Shown here piece after piece: positions 1-12,955 of a stretch of 64,000 nt of DNA. The notes beneath the pieces are model-generated. The model was not told where the DNA came from. It was given only the letters and a program-made list of their open reading frames with translations, and searched no databases. Location of the stretch: positions 1 to 64,000 of the forward strand of contig QLIY01000099.1 of NCBI GenBank assembly GCA_003260075.1, written 5' to 3'. The DNA is from Phallusia mammillata. Its lineage: Eukaryota > Chordata > Ascidiacea > Phlebobranchia > Ascidiidae. Position 1 is the first letter of the stretch. Every line of letters starts with the position of its first letter. The position numbers and the translations under genes are program-made.

Positions 1-133
1 GGATTTTTAATTGTGATGCAATTAAACGGATTATGCGATTAACCGGTAGGCGTTCGTCTGTAATATTAAAAATTTTCAATTAAAATTCTTCGCAGTTTTA
101 CAAAAAACAAAACTCGTATCTTAATCTTTGTAG

Positions 134-3100
134 GGTCAAAGGTGTATGTTGAACTTGGAGTCTGGGTTGATATCTGAAAAACAATCTCCACAGTCTAATG
201 CTGATCAAGGTGTCAACAAATTTGGTTTGCAGTATAAGTTTGCAACAATGGGACAAGGAGAAACTTGTTTATTCACTTTGCAGGTAATATTGTTGTTGTT
301 TTTTCAGCTGTAATGCATGTGTATATTTAGTTATTGTTTTCTTGGACAAATATTTTTTGTCATAAAAATTTACATTCTAACCATGGCACATAAAAAACAC
401 TTACTTCGTTCTAAGAACAAAACCAAACAACATATTTTTTGATATTGCACATATTGCATTGCTTAATATTGGTGGTGATAATATATGATTCTGTCTTCAG
501 TTTGGGGTGAAAGACTACTTCAAAGGTGGAAAGGTGAATGTGAAAATCATAACAGTTACTTCAAACACAGAGGTTGACACATCTAACAATGACTGTGATG
601 TGAACATGAATGTGGCATTTGAATCAGGATTTAACATTTATGGGTAGGAGAAGAATTTTATTCTCTTTTTTCAATAAACATTTTTTGTTTGTCTTTTGTT
701 TCTATTCTTGGTAATAATGCCTAAATTAGACAGAAAACTTCTTCAGTCAAATAAAAAATTAATGCAACTAACTTTTAAAGAAGATTTTTATAAGAAAAAA
801 ACTTGTAAAGTTAAATGTAAAAGGAAGAAAATATAATGCAAATCCCAAGCATAACACTAAATTACAGCTCTCAATTTGGTCCACTTGAACTAATTTTTTT
901 TCACAGAAAATCACATACAGATCAAACAACGTTCTCAAGAAAGAATGAGACAAATATTATTTCCTTTGCTGACATTGGACCAGAAGTTTGGCATCTTTAC
1001 AATATTTACAACACTGGACCTTCAACTATTCCAAATATGTCTCTAACAGTAAGACATCAAAAACAATCTTACTTAACAAGCAACTTATTAGTCAAGTCTA
1101 CTTGTTATCTTTTGTTGTAATAAAGTAAAAGAAATTTATAATTGCCATGTGACAAAACATTTCTTGCTAGCTGTTAATAAACTGGAATATATTACTGCTC
1201 TTTAGTCAAGCAATGTTTAAAAGCCATCTTATGTTGCAGGTTAAATGGCCAACAGAAACAAAGAGTGGTCATGATATTCTGTATTTGTACACTGTGGTAT
1301 GTGATCCTCTAAGTGCATGCATGGTAAGTTAATACTAATTGACCACTTAACCAAATGAATACAAGGTGTCTGGACAAGATTACAAAGTTAAGGCAAATTG
1401 GTGAAATAAAAGCCGAGATAAAATTTGTCCTTAAACCTCATTAGCAATTTATCGCTTTTTGTCTATTAATTTAAGTTTATTAATCCACATCGACATTAAT
1501 ATTACCAGTACTGTACTCCATCACACACCAAGATAATATAAAAAAAAGTCATTTGTAACTTACATATGTTTATGACATTTTTACATTGATTTTGTTTCAT
1601 TAGCAAGATTTCGGGATTGGAGGACAAATCGTGAATTACATAAGAAACATAGAATTTAATAAATAAAGGCCAAAAACTTGTCAGTCAACAATTTTAAACC
1701 ATTGCTTTTTATAGTGCAAAGACACAGATATTTTGATCAACTCTGAACACATAAATGAAACAGGCCAACTTGAAGTCTCAACAAATCGGGGAAAAGGACC
1801 AATTGACTTTGGCCATGCATTGAGCAATGCAAAAACAGATTCAAAAACCAAAAAAGAATTTCATGAAACAAGCTTAAGTTGCAGATCAAGTAAGAATTTC
1901 ACTGTAATGTGACATGTTATTGTTTTATTTCGAACTATTTATTTTATGTTTTGCAGACAAAGTGGTTTGTGAAACTCTCTTTTGTGACTTTACAAATCTC
2001 AAGCCCTCAAAATCAGCAACTCTAAAGCTTGGCTTTAGAATTTGGAAGCACACGTTTTTAGCAGTGAGTTTTGTGTGAAACTGAAAACAACTAACTAAGT
2101 TACATAAATCATTTAAAAACAGTAATGCGACAACAAGAATAAAGAACAGCTAGTGCAACCATTTTTTGGCACAATAAAAGAGTAGTCTTTTACACTTGCA
2201 TAAAGCACCAGGAATTGTTCATTTTTATATTTTATGTGTGAATTTGTTAACATTTTTTTTGTGTGTAAAATAAGCATGTTATAATTCTAAATAAAGCATG
2301 TTTTGGTTATTACTGCTCAGACCTTAAGTTATGAAATTTATACCTTAGCAGGATAAAATAGTTATTTACCTTTTTAGGCAAACCTCTGGAAGGTATCAAT
2401 CACTTCCCAAGCTTCAGCTTCTGTGAAAAAGTCACAATTTCTTGTCTCAAAAGATGGCCAATCACTAAAAGATGAAACAACAATGGTAAAAATCAGTCTT
2501 GGCAATAATGATGCAAAGTGTATGATAAATTATAAAACCAAAACAATAGTGCTCTGACCAAACAAATAATTTGCACTACTGCTACCTAGAAATTGAAAAC
2601 TTGGCCCTAATTTCAGTTCTACTCTACATGTTTCTATGCTTTGTTAACATGTTAACTTTCAATATTTAGCATAATTTTATAGCAGTATATAACAAATTTT
2701 TCATAAGAAAACATTTGTGATTGTTTGGGGGAAGTTGTAGCTTTGGGGAAAACAGGTTGGTTTAGACAGGTTTTCCAGCAAAAATTTGGTAATATAGTGA
2801 AATACGTATGTAACAAATTAATCTGAAGTTCAAAGTACCAATCTGAGGTTACACACATACACTTACATTGTCACTTCCATTGTTTTTGGCAGGTGATAAC
2901 TCAAGCTTTCAATGATGAGTTTAAGGAATTTTTAGAACCAACATCTTATAAGATGAACTGGTGGATTTATGCTGCAGCAGCATCAGCTGGAATTTTAATT
3001 CTTCTCCTTACAATATTAGCATTACGCAAGGTAATGATATTCCAAGCAATTTATCAAAAAATTGTTTAAATCATGCAGATATTCAAAAGTTCCAAATAGC

Positions 3101-3704
3101 ACATCATGTTTTGTTTTCTCATAAATTTAGTATTGACCACAATTATGTTAGGTAACTAAGATGGCTGATGATTAGGGTAACTGTCTTGTGTTCACAGGGT
3201 ATTGGATTAAAATCCTGTTTTGACAACTCGTGTTTCCCTAGGCAAGAAACTTAAATGACATTGGTAGTCACCAACAACATGATTTAATACATCAAATATA
3301 AAATTATTCAACAGACTTGCAAATAAATAGACAGGTTGATGGCCTACTCATTTTAGGCACTGCCCATCATGTGAGGTTATAAATAAACATAACATTAAAC
3401 ATAGCCCTCAAGGTTGTTAATTTAACAACACACCACAGGACATACTAATATTATGTAAGAAAGAACATGCATGTCTCACCACTATATTCATCTGAAGAAC
3501 TATGATCTAATCGAGCAAAATTTTTAGGCTGGATTCTTCAAAAACAAATACAGGCAGCAGATAGAAGAGGAACTTGAATGGAAAAACAGTTTTAAATACA
3601 CAGCAGCGCAACAAGCTGTTTATGAAGGCAGTCGCGATCAGCCTTATTCTGGACAAAAACTATCCACATTTCAAAGAGGTTTGCCTCAATCACCGACGTT
3701 ATGA
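134..3704 (+). CDS. Integrin alpha subunit, C-terminal part (gene starts before the window)
   Basis: Cell-surface adhesion receptor subunit that pairs with an integrin beta chain. Nine exons read in one frame: 134-283, 501-643, 907-1048, 1240-1323, 1715-1889, 1957-2063, 2378-2485, 2893-3030, 3528-3704; every junction has GT/AG and matching phase, giving 407 residues to the stop. The visible part is the lower extracellular leg (calf-like beta domains, with the family-type stretch GPEVWHLYNIYNTGPS), then a membrane segment in exon 8 (WWIYAAAASAGILILLLTIL) and the hallmark juxtamembrane KAGFFKNKY in exon 9, equivalent to the KxGFFKR clasp that binds beta and talin-regulated partners. The cytoplasmic tail is about 57 residues, long for an integrin alpha. 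Propeller and any I domain lie upstream of the window, so the subtype cannot be set. Confidence 0.93.
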
Positions 3705-5236
3705 TATGGCTGCAATATTGTAAAAAAATTCTGCTACAACACTGTGTGGTAAAACGTCAACACACTTCAAGTGTCTGAAAAGTGTTAGCAATATCTGTAT
3801 TGTACAAACAACGATTAGAAAACAAAAGAACATCCACTCAAACACTAAACAACACAAAAAACAATTTGATTAGTTATTTTTTGAAATATAAAAATCACAA
3901 AACATAAATATTTTACCTGACAAACAGTTTAGCATGGTTGCAAATATAGATTGTTCATATCTTTTTATCTGTTTGCATCAAATTAAAACTTCTTGTTTCA
4001 TTATACCATTCATACTTTTATTTGCTTTTCTGTGTTCTGTGGTAAGGTGCCATAAAATTGCACAAGAGTGCCCAAGTAACATACAAAATGCTACAGTTGG
4101 AAAACTAACTGTCATACTGTGTCTCATTGGTTAATTTGTTCCCGCTGTTTTGGGCTTTATAATGTTTTTTATGAATTCTAGTTGTATTTTTGATTATTTT
4201 GCGTCCTATTAATATGAAACTATTGTGTGCCTTCAAATATTGCAACAAATATGATGCAAATACATTTTACGCAAAGTTTAACCATTGTCATTCTGATATC
4301 CAGTTGAAACAAGAACATTTGAAATAATATAATTCACTTGACAAAAAATCTTACTGGTGCTGATTATAACAACTAGAAATTAAAATCTCCCATAACTTGG
4401 TTGCATCAGTGCCACTAGTTGCATTTGCAGAATCTGCATCGCGCCAAATACAAAATCCACGTTACTCATAACAATTTTTACGAAAAACGTTTATATGTCC
4501 GGAGTAAGTTGTTGGATGTTGAGTTTCTTTAGTTTTGTATTTTGTACTGCTGGTTTATGTAAACGAAACATTAGTAAAAATATAAACTAGGCCTACTTCA
4601 CATTTTTATGTTAAATTTCAAACCAACGTTGGTCTGTATGAAACCTAATTTTATGTCAAGCATACATCCTCTTTACGAGGATATGTTAAAATAAGTTGTC
4701 CTCAAAAGACAGTTAAGATGTCCAACTGTCCTCTGCTTTTTATTTTTTTGCGTTGTTTTACTTGTTAGGATGTTTGAAACAGTTAGAATGCACAACCATT
4801 TTAAACAAATAGAAACTCCGTGGCAACATAAATCAGAACATTAATTTATAAAAACTGTTCTATGATTGCTTGAAATTCGTTAGATATCTGGCAAAAAGTA
4901 TTTGTAGACAATCTTCAAGTGCAATGCGTTTTTGGTGATGAAAATATGACCTGCCCAATATGCAAGGAAAAACGAAACAGTATGTTTTTATCTACTGGGT
5001 TTAATTGTCATGATTCTGTTTGTGATTTTGTTCACACAAAGACACCGTCATATCACAAGTTAGCATATCTTTGTTTGCTTGTTTGTTTTATGACATTGTA
5101 CAAGAAACAGATTGTATTACAACCATAGCACACACGTGAGAAACTTGACAAACTGAAATCATACAGTGCACAAACAAATATGGCTAATAAATGGAACACA
5201 GATAGCACAAGGTAAAACTGATATGACAGAGTAATT
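3705..5236. other. Intergenic spacer between two convergent genes
   Basis: AT-rich sequence between the integrin stop and the SCAI stop. I see the likely 3' ends of both transcripts but no coding exon or repeat structure that I can support. Confidence 0.5.
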
Positions 5237-8200
5237 TTATGCTGGGTTGGTTTCCAAAAACAAGCTTCGAACACCAAGAACGTCAGCCATGTCCACAATT
5301 GCTTTGTTAATTGCCGGATTGCCAACAAAATCTTCTTCAGGTAAAACTGGACACGACTTAGGGTGAAATTTGGAATCCTAGTGGCAAAAACAATCAGCAT
5401 TAGGTTAGAAATCCAACGTCGGCGCAACTTTCTTTGACGTAACAATCTAAAACTGCGCAAAGTAAAACCACAAGTGATGTAGTAAACAGGTGAAAACCAA
5501 CTAGTTATAGTATGTAAACAAATCTTTACACAGAGTTGTGGAAATAAATCAGTAAGTCATTACTTCAGCAAATTCAAGTCGTTGTTACTGTCATTCGAAG
5601 AGTTGTTACTATCATTCGAAGACCGATTTCAACATTGTATTTTAGTTGTGTTATGCTTTCATCAAACCAAAACAATTGAATACAAAACCAGCATAACGTA
5701 AATATCAATTAGTCAGAAAACGCAAGTCGCCTTCATGGGCGCCGGCACGTAGGGGCACAAAATTTGACCCCCCTTGTGAAATTTTCTGCCGGCGCCCATG
5801 GTCGCCTTATATATTCTCACAGATATATATTCTTGCATAAGAAGACATATATATTTCACGCAAGTACGCATCTTCAGCATATATCCAAAGCCATTTGAAT
5901 ATTAAAAGCTTTCATTTACTTGAGTGTAATATATTAATGTACTGTTAATATGCTGTTTTTTTTAACTCTGGATTTGTAAGTTTGTAAAATTTACTTCATG
6001 CGACTGGTGGGTTAGTATGTAATATACAACAAACAAAATAGTATAATACATACTACAAATATAACATATTTTATTGGTAATGAGAGTGAATGAATACAAA
6101 CTGTGTACCTTGTAAGCTCTGTGTAACTTTAAAGTGCAAAAGCAAAAAGCGAACCTCAGCAAAATCAGTCGAAGAAAATCGTCACCAAAAAACTGAAGGA
6201 AACTGTGATCTGTGTAGAATACAAAAATATTGTGTTTGGAATATACGGTACTTTAAAGCAAAAATTGGGTAATATGAGTGTATTTAGAACATGTGCGTTT
6301 TTTAAAATGTTGCCTTGCAACCGACAAATCTGTTCACACAAACTTACAGTCCATTTAGATTAGAACAAGATCTAATTGAGTTTGGCCCTTTTCGGTGGAG
6401 ACTTTTATGACATCTTTAGTGTATGACGTAACAATAAGGGCGTCTAGCGCTGCAATCCAACAATTCTGCACGCACCATTCTATACATCATTACGAACCAA
6501 ATCCAAATGAGTTCAACCTTTCGATTGGAATATTATGACGTCAAATAGCTACAATCCCATTGGCATATGGCGTCATTGGTATATATGACGTAACGATGAT
6601 GAAGCCTACTGTTGCAAACCATCGATATATTTTTGTCATTTTGACTTCATTGGTATATGACGTAACAATAATGACGCCTAGCCCTACAGACCCACAAGAA
6701 ACAGCAGAAATTTCCAAACAACACTGACCTATCGTTCTAGACCGCAAGTAAGATCTTTGTATTTCCTGGAGTGCCTTTGATATCACTTGTGAGCAGGTTT
6801 CATACAAACGGTCGCTTGTTTGGTCAAAACCACAAACTTGCAGGAATGCCATAAGTGGGGAATATAAGAAACAGGTCAAGAGACGACCCTGGCTGAATTG
6901 CTCTGCAACAAAACATTCTACATTGATATAGAAATATGAGTTAGATTAGGGTAGCATTTTTGATGTACAAAAGGTACATTAATCCTAAGAATTGTTGTTC
7001 ATAGTACGGCAGGTCCATTGAACACATTATACCGAATCAGGCAGCATTGCCACATGGCAAGGCGTATGCTAGAAAAATATAGCCTGCGGTGGGATTCGAA
7101 GTCTTTCCGGGACTCGCGCTCTACCAACTGAGCCACACAGGGTCAGTAGTAAACCAGTCAAAATTCGAATCACAAATCCCGTTGCCTACCTTGCGCTTAT
7201 CAGGTTCGTAGTAGGGGATCGCTGATCCCAATAGGCATATATTTATCTTAGCTAAACAATGTTGAACTACATACGAGGCAGGCAACGGTGCTTATCATTC
7301 GGCCTTTGGGCGGGTTCGCCGTGGGGAATTCAAATTATTTTAAACAAATTCAAAGTTTACCATGAAGGTGTTTTTTGGTAAATTTTGTCCCAGTTTTAGA
7401 AGAACAATGCTCAGTATGATATTGACAGATTTATTACGATTTGCGCCTCCTCGAAAGTTACCTTTGATTGAGTTTGGTAGTTCTTCTGGGGCCATGAGGC
7501 ATATCACAGGTTGACCAAACAGGTTGGGTAACATTGAGAAAGCCTTCGAATTGTCGCTATCCACAATTATCATCATCGGTTTTCGTAGAAATGGATAGAG
7601 ATCGGCAGGATGCAAACTACGGAAAAGTTGACATGTTTTATTCGACATGAAATTTAAATTCGCAATGCAGAATGTTTGTAACACTTTTCCCCTGGTGCAA
7701 GGAACATTTTTCACATTCAACCAAATGTGCGGTAAAAATACTTTACACCGTGCGTAGTGTTTGCGTTATTTCAGGGGGTGCGTAGTGTATGCGTTATGAC
7801 AAGCGCTTTGCAGGCCAAATGCAACCTTTTGAATAAAGGATACCTATGGATTGTATAAAGTTAACATCTAAATCGTTTCAGTTCAGTTATAGCGTATGAT
7901 TTTTTTTCTGAGCAGTTTAATGTGTCTTGTGTTTTTTTTCTATGACTTAAGAATACACGTAGAACAGCGGTTCCCAAGCTTTCTGCTGCCGTGACCCCTA
8001 GATAACAATTGTCAAGTAGCAGTGACTCCAAGGAAAAAATAGTAGTATTAACATTTACAGTATTTTTTTTCTCAACAATGAAGTGGTCCATGGGTTTATT
8101 TCATTGGGGCTAGTGGTCCATTGCCTAAAACAAGTTGAAAACCACTGTTTTATGCGACCCCAGGCAAATTGTCAGTTGGGGTCGCGACTTACAGGTTGGG

Positions 8201-11200
8201 AAACACTGACCAAGAATCACAATTTACAGTGATATATAACTGATTTTATTTAGTCTAATTTTGTCAACTTTGTTTAGCCAATCAGTATCGAAAGCCATAC
8301 ACCACTACCATATGTTATTACACAGGGTAGTTTCTTACCAAAAAAGCCTAATGTTCCGGATTCATGATTTCCATGCACTTAAAGGAAATATGCATGGAGA
8401 CAAAATGTGTTTAACTGAAATTGTCACTTGACATGAAAAGACGTGAATTGTCACCTACACTTACCAATGCATGTTCTTTAACGTCGTTTGCTTTCTTGTG
8501 TTAGTTTCATCTTTTCGGTCATTCGTTATCACACCTCCAAGTTCATAACCATCTAAAAAATAGTTTTATAGCACAATGTAAGCTGATGTATATTGTGGCA
8601 TTGTTATTGGCTTCTCTAACTTTACTCCATATCCAACCATTTTGTCAATGTTACGCAGCGCATAGGCCATAAAACAGGGGTTCCCAACCTGTGGTACGTG
8701 TACCACTGGTGAAGGTTTTTTAGGTGGTATGCGAGTGGAGTAGCTTCTGCGTTTTTCACAAAAACTGGATTCACAGCTTTATATTTTGTTTATCTGGTTT
8801 TGTTGACCAATTGGTGGACAGTAAACAAAAATCTCATCAAATTTAGTTGTGGTGCTTTAGTGTTATTTCAGTAGGTCAATATTATTCTTAGGAATAAAAT
8901 ATGATTCGATCAAACTAGTTGTTCTGCAAAAAGTGGTACGCGTGGCAGTAAAGAGCGTCCAAGTGGTCCAGTAGCGTAAAAAGGTTGGGAACCCCAAGTC
9001 AAAACTCTGGTGTTTACTAAGCCTAATGTACCAAAGTTATTTTTAATTTACAAATAGGATTAACATCTTAACTGCTAGGCTACAGNCAAGTGGTCCAGTA
9101 GCGTAAAAAGGTTGGGAACCCCAAGTCAAAACTCTGGTGTTTACTAAGCCTAATGTACCAAAGTTATTTTTAATTTACAAATAGGATTAACATCTTAACT
9201 GCTAGGCTACAGAAGAATTTGGAATAACTAAACTTGACATTAGGTACTTGGGTTGGTACAACTTAAAATGTTAGCTTAATTTCAAATCCTTACCCTCTTC
9301 ATTAATTTCCACATTCTTGTTTAATCGATTTTTGCTTCCGTGTGCTGACAAGTAAAGAAGGAGTGCATGAGCTGGTGGAAGCTCCTGCAAGTGTAAACTA
9401 TGTTTAAAGGATGCTACATAAGTGAACTTGGTGTTTAAAACAGGCAAAACTTCTAGAGCAGTGGTTCTCAACCGGGGGTCCACAAAGCGTTTTTAGGGGG
9501 TCCACGACAACTACCTAATTTTGCAGACAACGATATTGATAAAGCACTATTTAAAAAATATGTTTCAGTGTTTAAAAATAGCATGAAACTTGCAAAATCG
9601 TTCTTCATAGGCGACAAACCAAAATGCATTGTGACATTTTAACCCCATTGTGATGCAACAGAGGTAATTTTTCAGTGGCAAACAACAGCACATCACATTG
9701 TAATGGCTCTTTATTATTGAGTTCCGATGTCGCAGCCGAGTCAAAGTGATTGAAATTTTGGTCCTGGACCAAACATGGTTGGTAATTGGTATATTCTGCA
9801 CCTTTTTTGGGTTGCTTGTTAATAAAAAAGGACAAAAAATACCAAAAACTTCATAGGGGCCGCGATTAGCTTGACAGTACCAAAAGGGGTCCGCAAAGGC
9901 AAAAAGGTTGAGAATTACTTCTCTAGAGTTTGACACAGATGAGCATGCTAATGAGTTTATAAAAATAGTATGTAGTGATACAAATTTAAACTGTGTGTCA
10001 ATTTGTATCACAAAATGATGGCAAATGCATTTGGTTAGGTTGTTTTTAAACGGTTAATCCAATTTTTAAACTTTTTAGCAATAGCAATTTACTTTGTTAG
10101 GTCATTCACAAACCTTAATAGCTGTGCACAAAAATGTATAAAGCTGAAAAAATGTTGGCCGGTATAACAGATATTTGTGGGGGTTTTCTCTTTTCAGCAA
10201 CCGCTCAGAAGTTTCCTAAGAAAAAATATTGATTTAAAACAACTTACAGCTTTTATGATGTGATGGGGAAATACACCAGTGTGTTATATACCTGTGCTGG
10301 ATTGATTTTTTCCATTGTATGGCTTGGACTCCCCGGAGATCTCTCTAATGCCTTGTGAAAGAGCAAAAATATTGAACTTAGAAGTATAGATTACACTGCA
10401 TTATTAATTCAAGACAACAAGGACACATATAGGTAACAAGACACCAATATACAAACCACTATTGAATAAATAAATAATGCAGAAGAAAACTGAACAACTT
10501 CCAACTAAATAGTTAACTGGGTGATAGTTCAGAAATAAATCTTGTGCCTCAACAAAGTTTAAGTCAAATGCAATTATTTTAAATGGCGTTATTTAAATTT
10601 AAACTTAAACAACTTCAAAAGAAACAAAACAGTAAATGTGTTTCAATTATTGCTTTGTTTTGCATGGGAACAGCTAGGATATTCAAACAAAGTTTAAGTA
10701 AAAGTGTCAAACCTGGACCATCCTAAACATGTCAATTGTCAGCTCTGAGAATTTTAGTTGTGAAGGAGAGTTTCCTACTATGATGGCGTCGCCCAAAGTA
10801 ATTCGAGTTTGGACACCTGTAAAAAAAACTGATGTAAAAAAGCAAAACAGTGACATAGAAAAGGATTTTGTAGGCATTTACTGTCAATAAAATAAAACAA
10901 AATATTGATAAAGGTTGCAGTCTTAGAAATAAATAATTTTATACATTGGCAGAAGGTAAGGATTACCTTTCTCAGAAGCAGGAAGACTTGAAGGTAATAA
11001 TCTCATTTGTATGTCACATTTTTGATAAGTTTCAGCTTTCAGCACTTGGACAGGGTCAGACTGCATAATAAAATATATATAAATCACAATGTATAACTAA
11101 GTTTAGAAGAATTTTCTAGAAAATGGATTAATCTGTTTTTTGGCTTACGTCCAAGAACTCTTTAACTTCCAAGACAACTTGGCTCCATTCCAACTCCTCA

Positions 11201-12720
11201 TTTTCTTGTAATATTGATTTATTGTTTTCCACTTGACGGGCGAAATCCTAAAGGTAAAATTTAATCATCTCAGAAAAACCTTCTATTAGATTTACTGGGG
11301 TTCAAAGATTTCACAAATTTAGGATAACTTTTTGGAAAATATAGAAAGATTTCAAAGCAACTTATTGTAGACACCAAGTATTATTGACAGTATATATCAT
11401 AATCAGAAAATTATGTTGGAAATAAAAGTAAGAAAGTTCTTAAATGTTTGAATAAAAATTGTTTTGTACTTTTTTTTGTGTGTGTTAAATAAACATACCG
11501 TTACAAGATCATGCACGTCTTGTTTGTAGTTGAGGAGCAGACACACTACAATAAATCTTGCATAGTATCGATGCTTCTTCAAAATGAGATCAGGGCTAAA
11601 ATAAACAAACAAAAATTGAAGTACAGTAACAACCAAAAACAGTCTTACTTGGTTTAGCAAGAAAATATACATCTATTTTATTCTTTTTTTCAATCCCATT
11701 GATAATCAACAAATTAAAAACACACTTAGAGATGTAAGAAAATTAAAGTTGCTATTAAAGTTAAATATAANTCTTCAAAATGAGATCAGGGCTAAAATAA
11801 ACAAACAAAAATTGAAGTACAGTAACAACCAAAAACAGTCTTACTTGGTTTAGCAAGAAAATATACATCTATTTTATTCTTTTTTTCAATCCCATTGATA
11901 ATCAACAAATTAAAAACACACTTAGAGATGTAAGACAATTAAAGTTAAATATAAACAAATGCCGAAAACACAAGTCTATTATAAATCAAGAATTTTAGAC
12001 ATTAGAAAGAAAAATAGACAAAATCTTATTGACCCAATCGAGTGCCATTAATTATTTATGAATACGAGATGCAAAAAGTTCAAATTACCAAATCCTAAGT
12101 GGAATGACCTCATCTTGTTTTTTAACCCAATACATCTTTTCAAATCCTGTTTAGTAAAAGGCAAAAAAAGCCAAGCATTGCTACAAAAAAGCGGCCTAAA
12201 GTGTAAACATGTTTTTGAAATTTCCACCTGGTAAACTTACGTTTCTTGTGTAACATTTTTGTAGTAATTGCGAGCTCTTATAGCTGTGTAGAATTGATAT
12301 GCTTCATTTAGGTAATTTGTTTCACTTGTTCTTAAGCTGTAATAAAAGGAGTGTTTGACAGTTTTAAAAACGTTAAACACGTAAAACCTACTGAAAAAAA
12401 TGTATAATATAGTTTTAAACAGTGTTTCATACCGGGACGGACGAACCCTAATTACGTTATTCGTTCTGAGCAAGTTATTTATTTCGTTATTTCGTTCTGG
12501 ACTGATATTTTCATTTCGTTCCAGTCTGACCGAAATAAAAATGTAACGGTATTTTTGGTATTTCGGTCTGAAAACAAGAACATTTCTTTGGGGTCTTTAC
12601 AACTATTAAGCGAAAAAAGAAAGAAAGTTGCAACACACAGGGGGGGGGGAGAGCCTCAATTTTTATCATATCCCAACGGCGCGAAATTTTCAGCAATTGT
12701 TTCATGTCAAATGTCCAGAA

Positions 12721-12797
<77 letters not shown>

Positions 12798-12867
12798 GAG
12801 CCTCAATTTTTATCATATCCTAACGGCGCGAAATTTTCAGCAATTGTTTCATGTCAAATGTCCAGAA

Positions 12868-12955
<88 letters not shown>

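Noticed and set aside
5053..5460. 135-residue minus-strand frame
   Set aside because: Overlaps the last SCAI exon in another frame and has no recognisable content.
9385..9483. Upstream extension of the SCAI exon at 9294-9384 (TYVASFKHSLHL)
   Set aside because: It runs into a hAT element, and a proper upstream exon (10114-10215) joins in phase at the normal acceptor.
12089..12146. Possible extra SCAI exon (MYWVKKQDEVIPLR)
   Set aside because: Phase does not fit either neighbour, while joining 12241 directly to 11595 gives TQETPDLILKK, as in other SCAIs.
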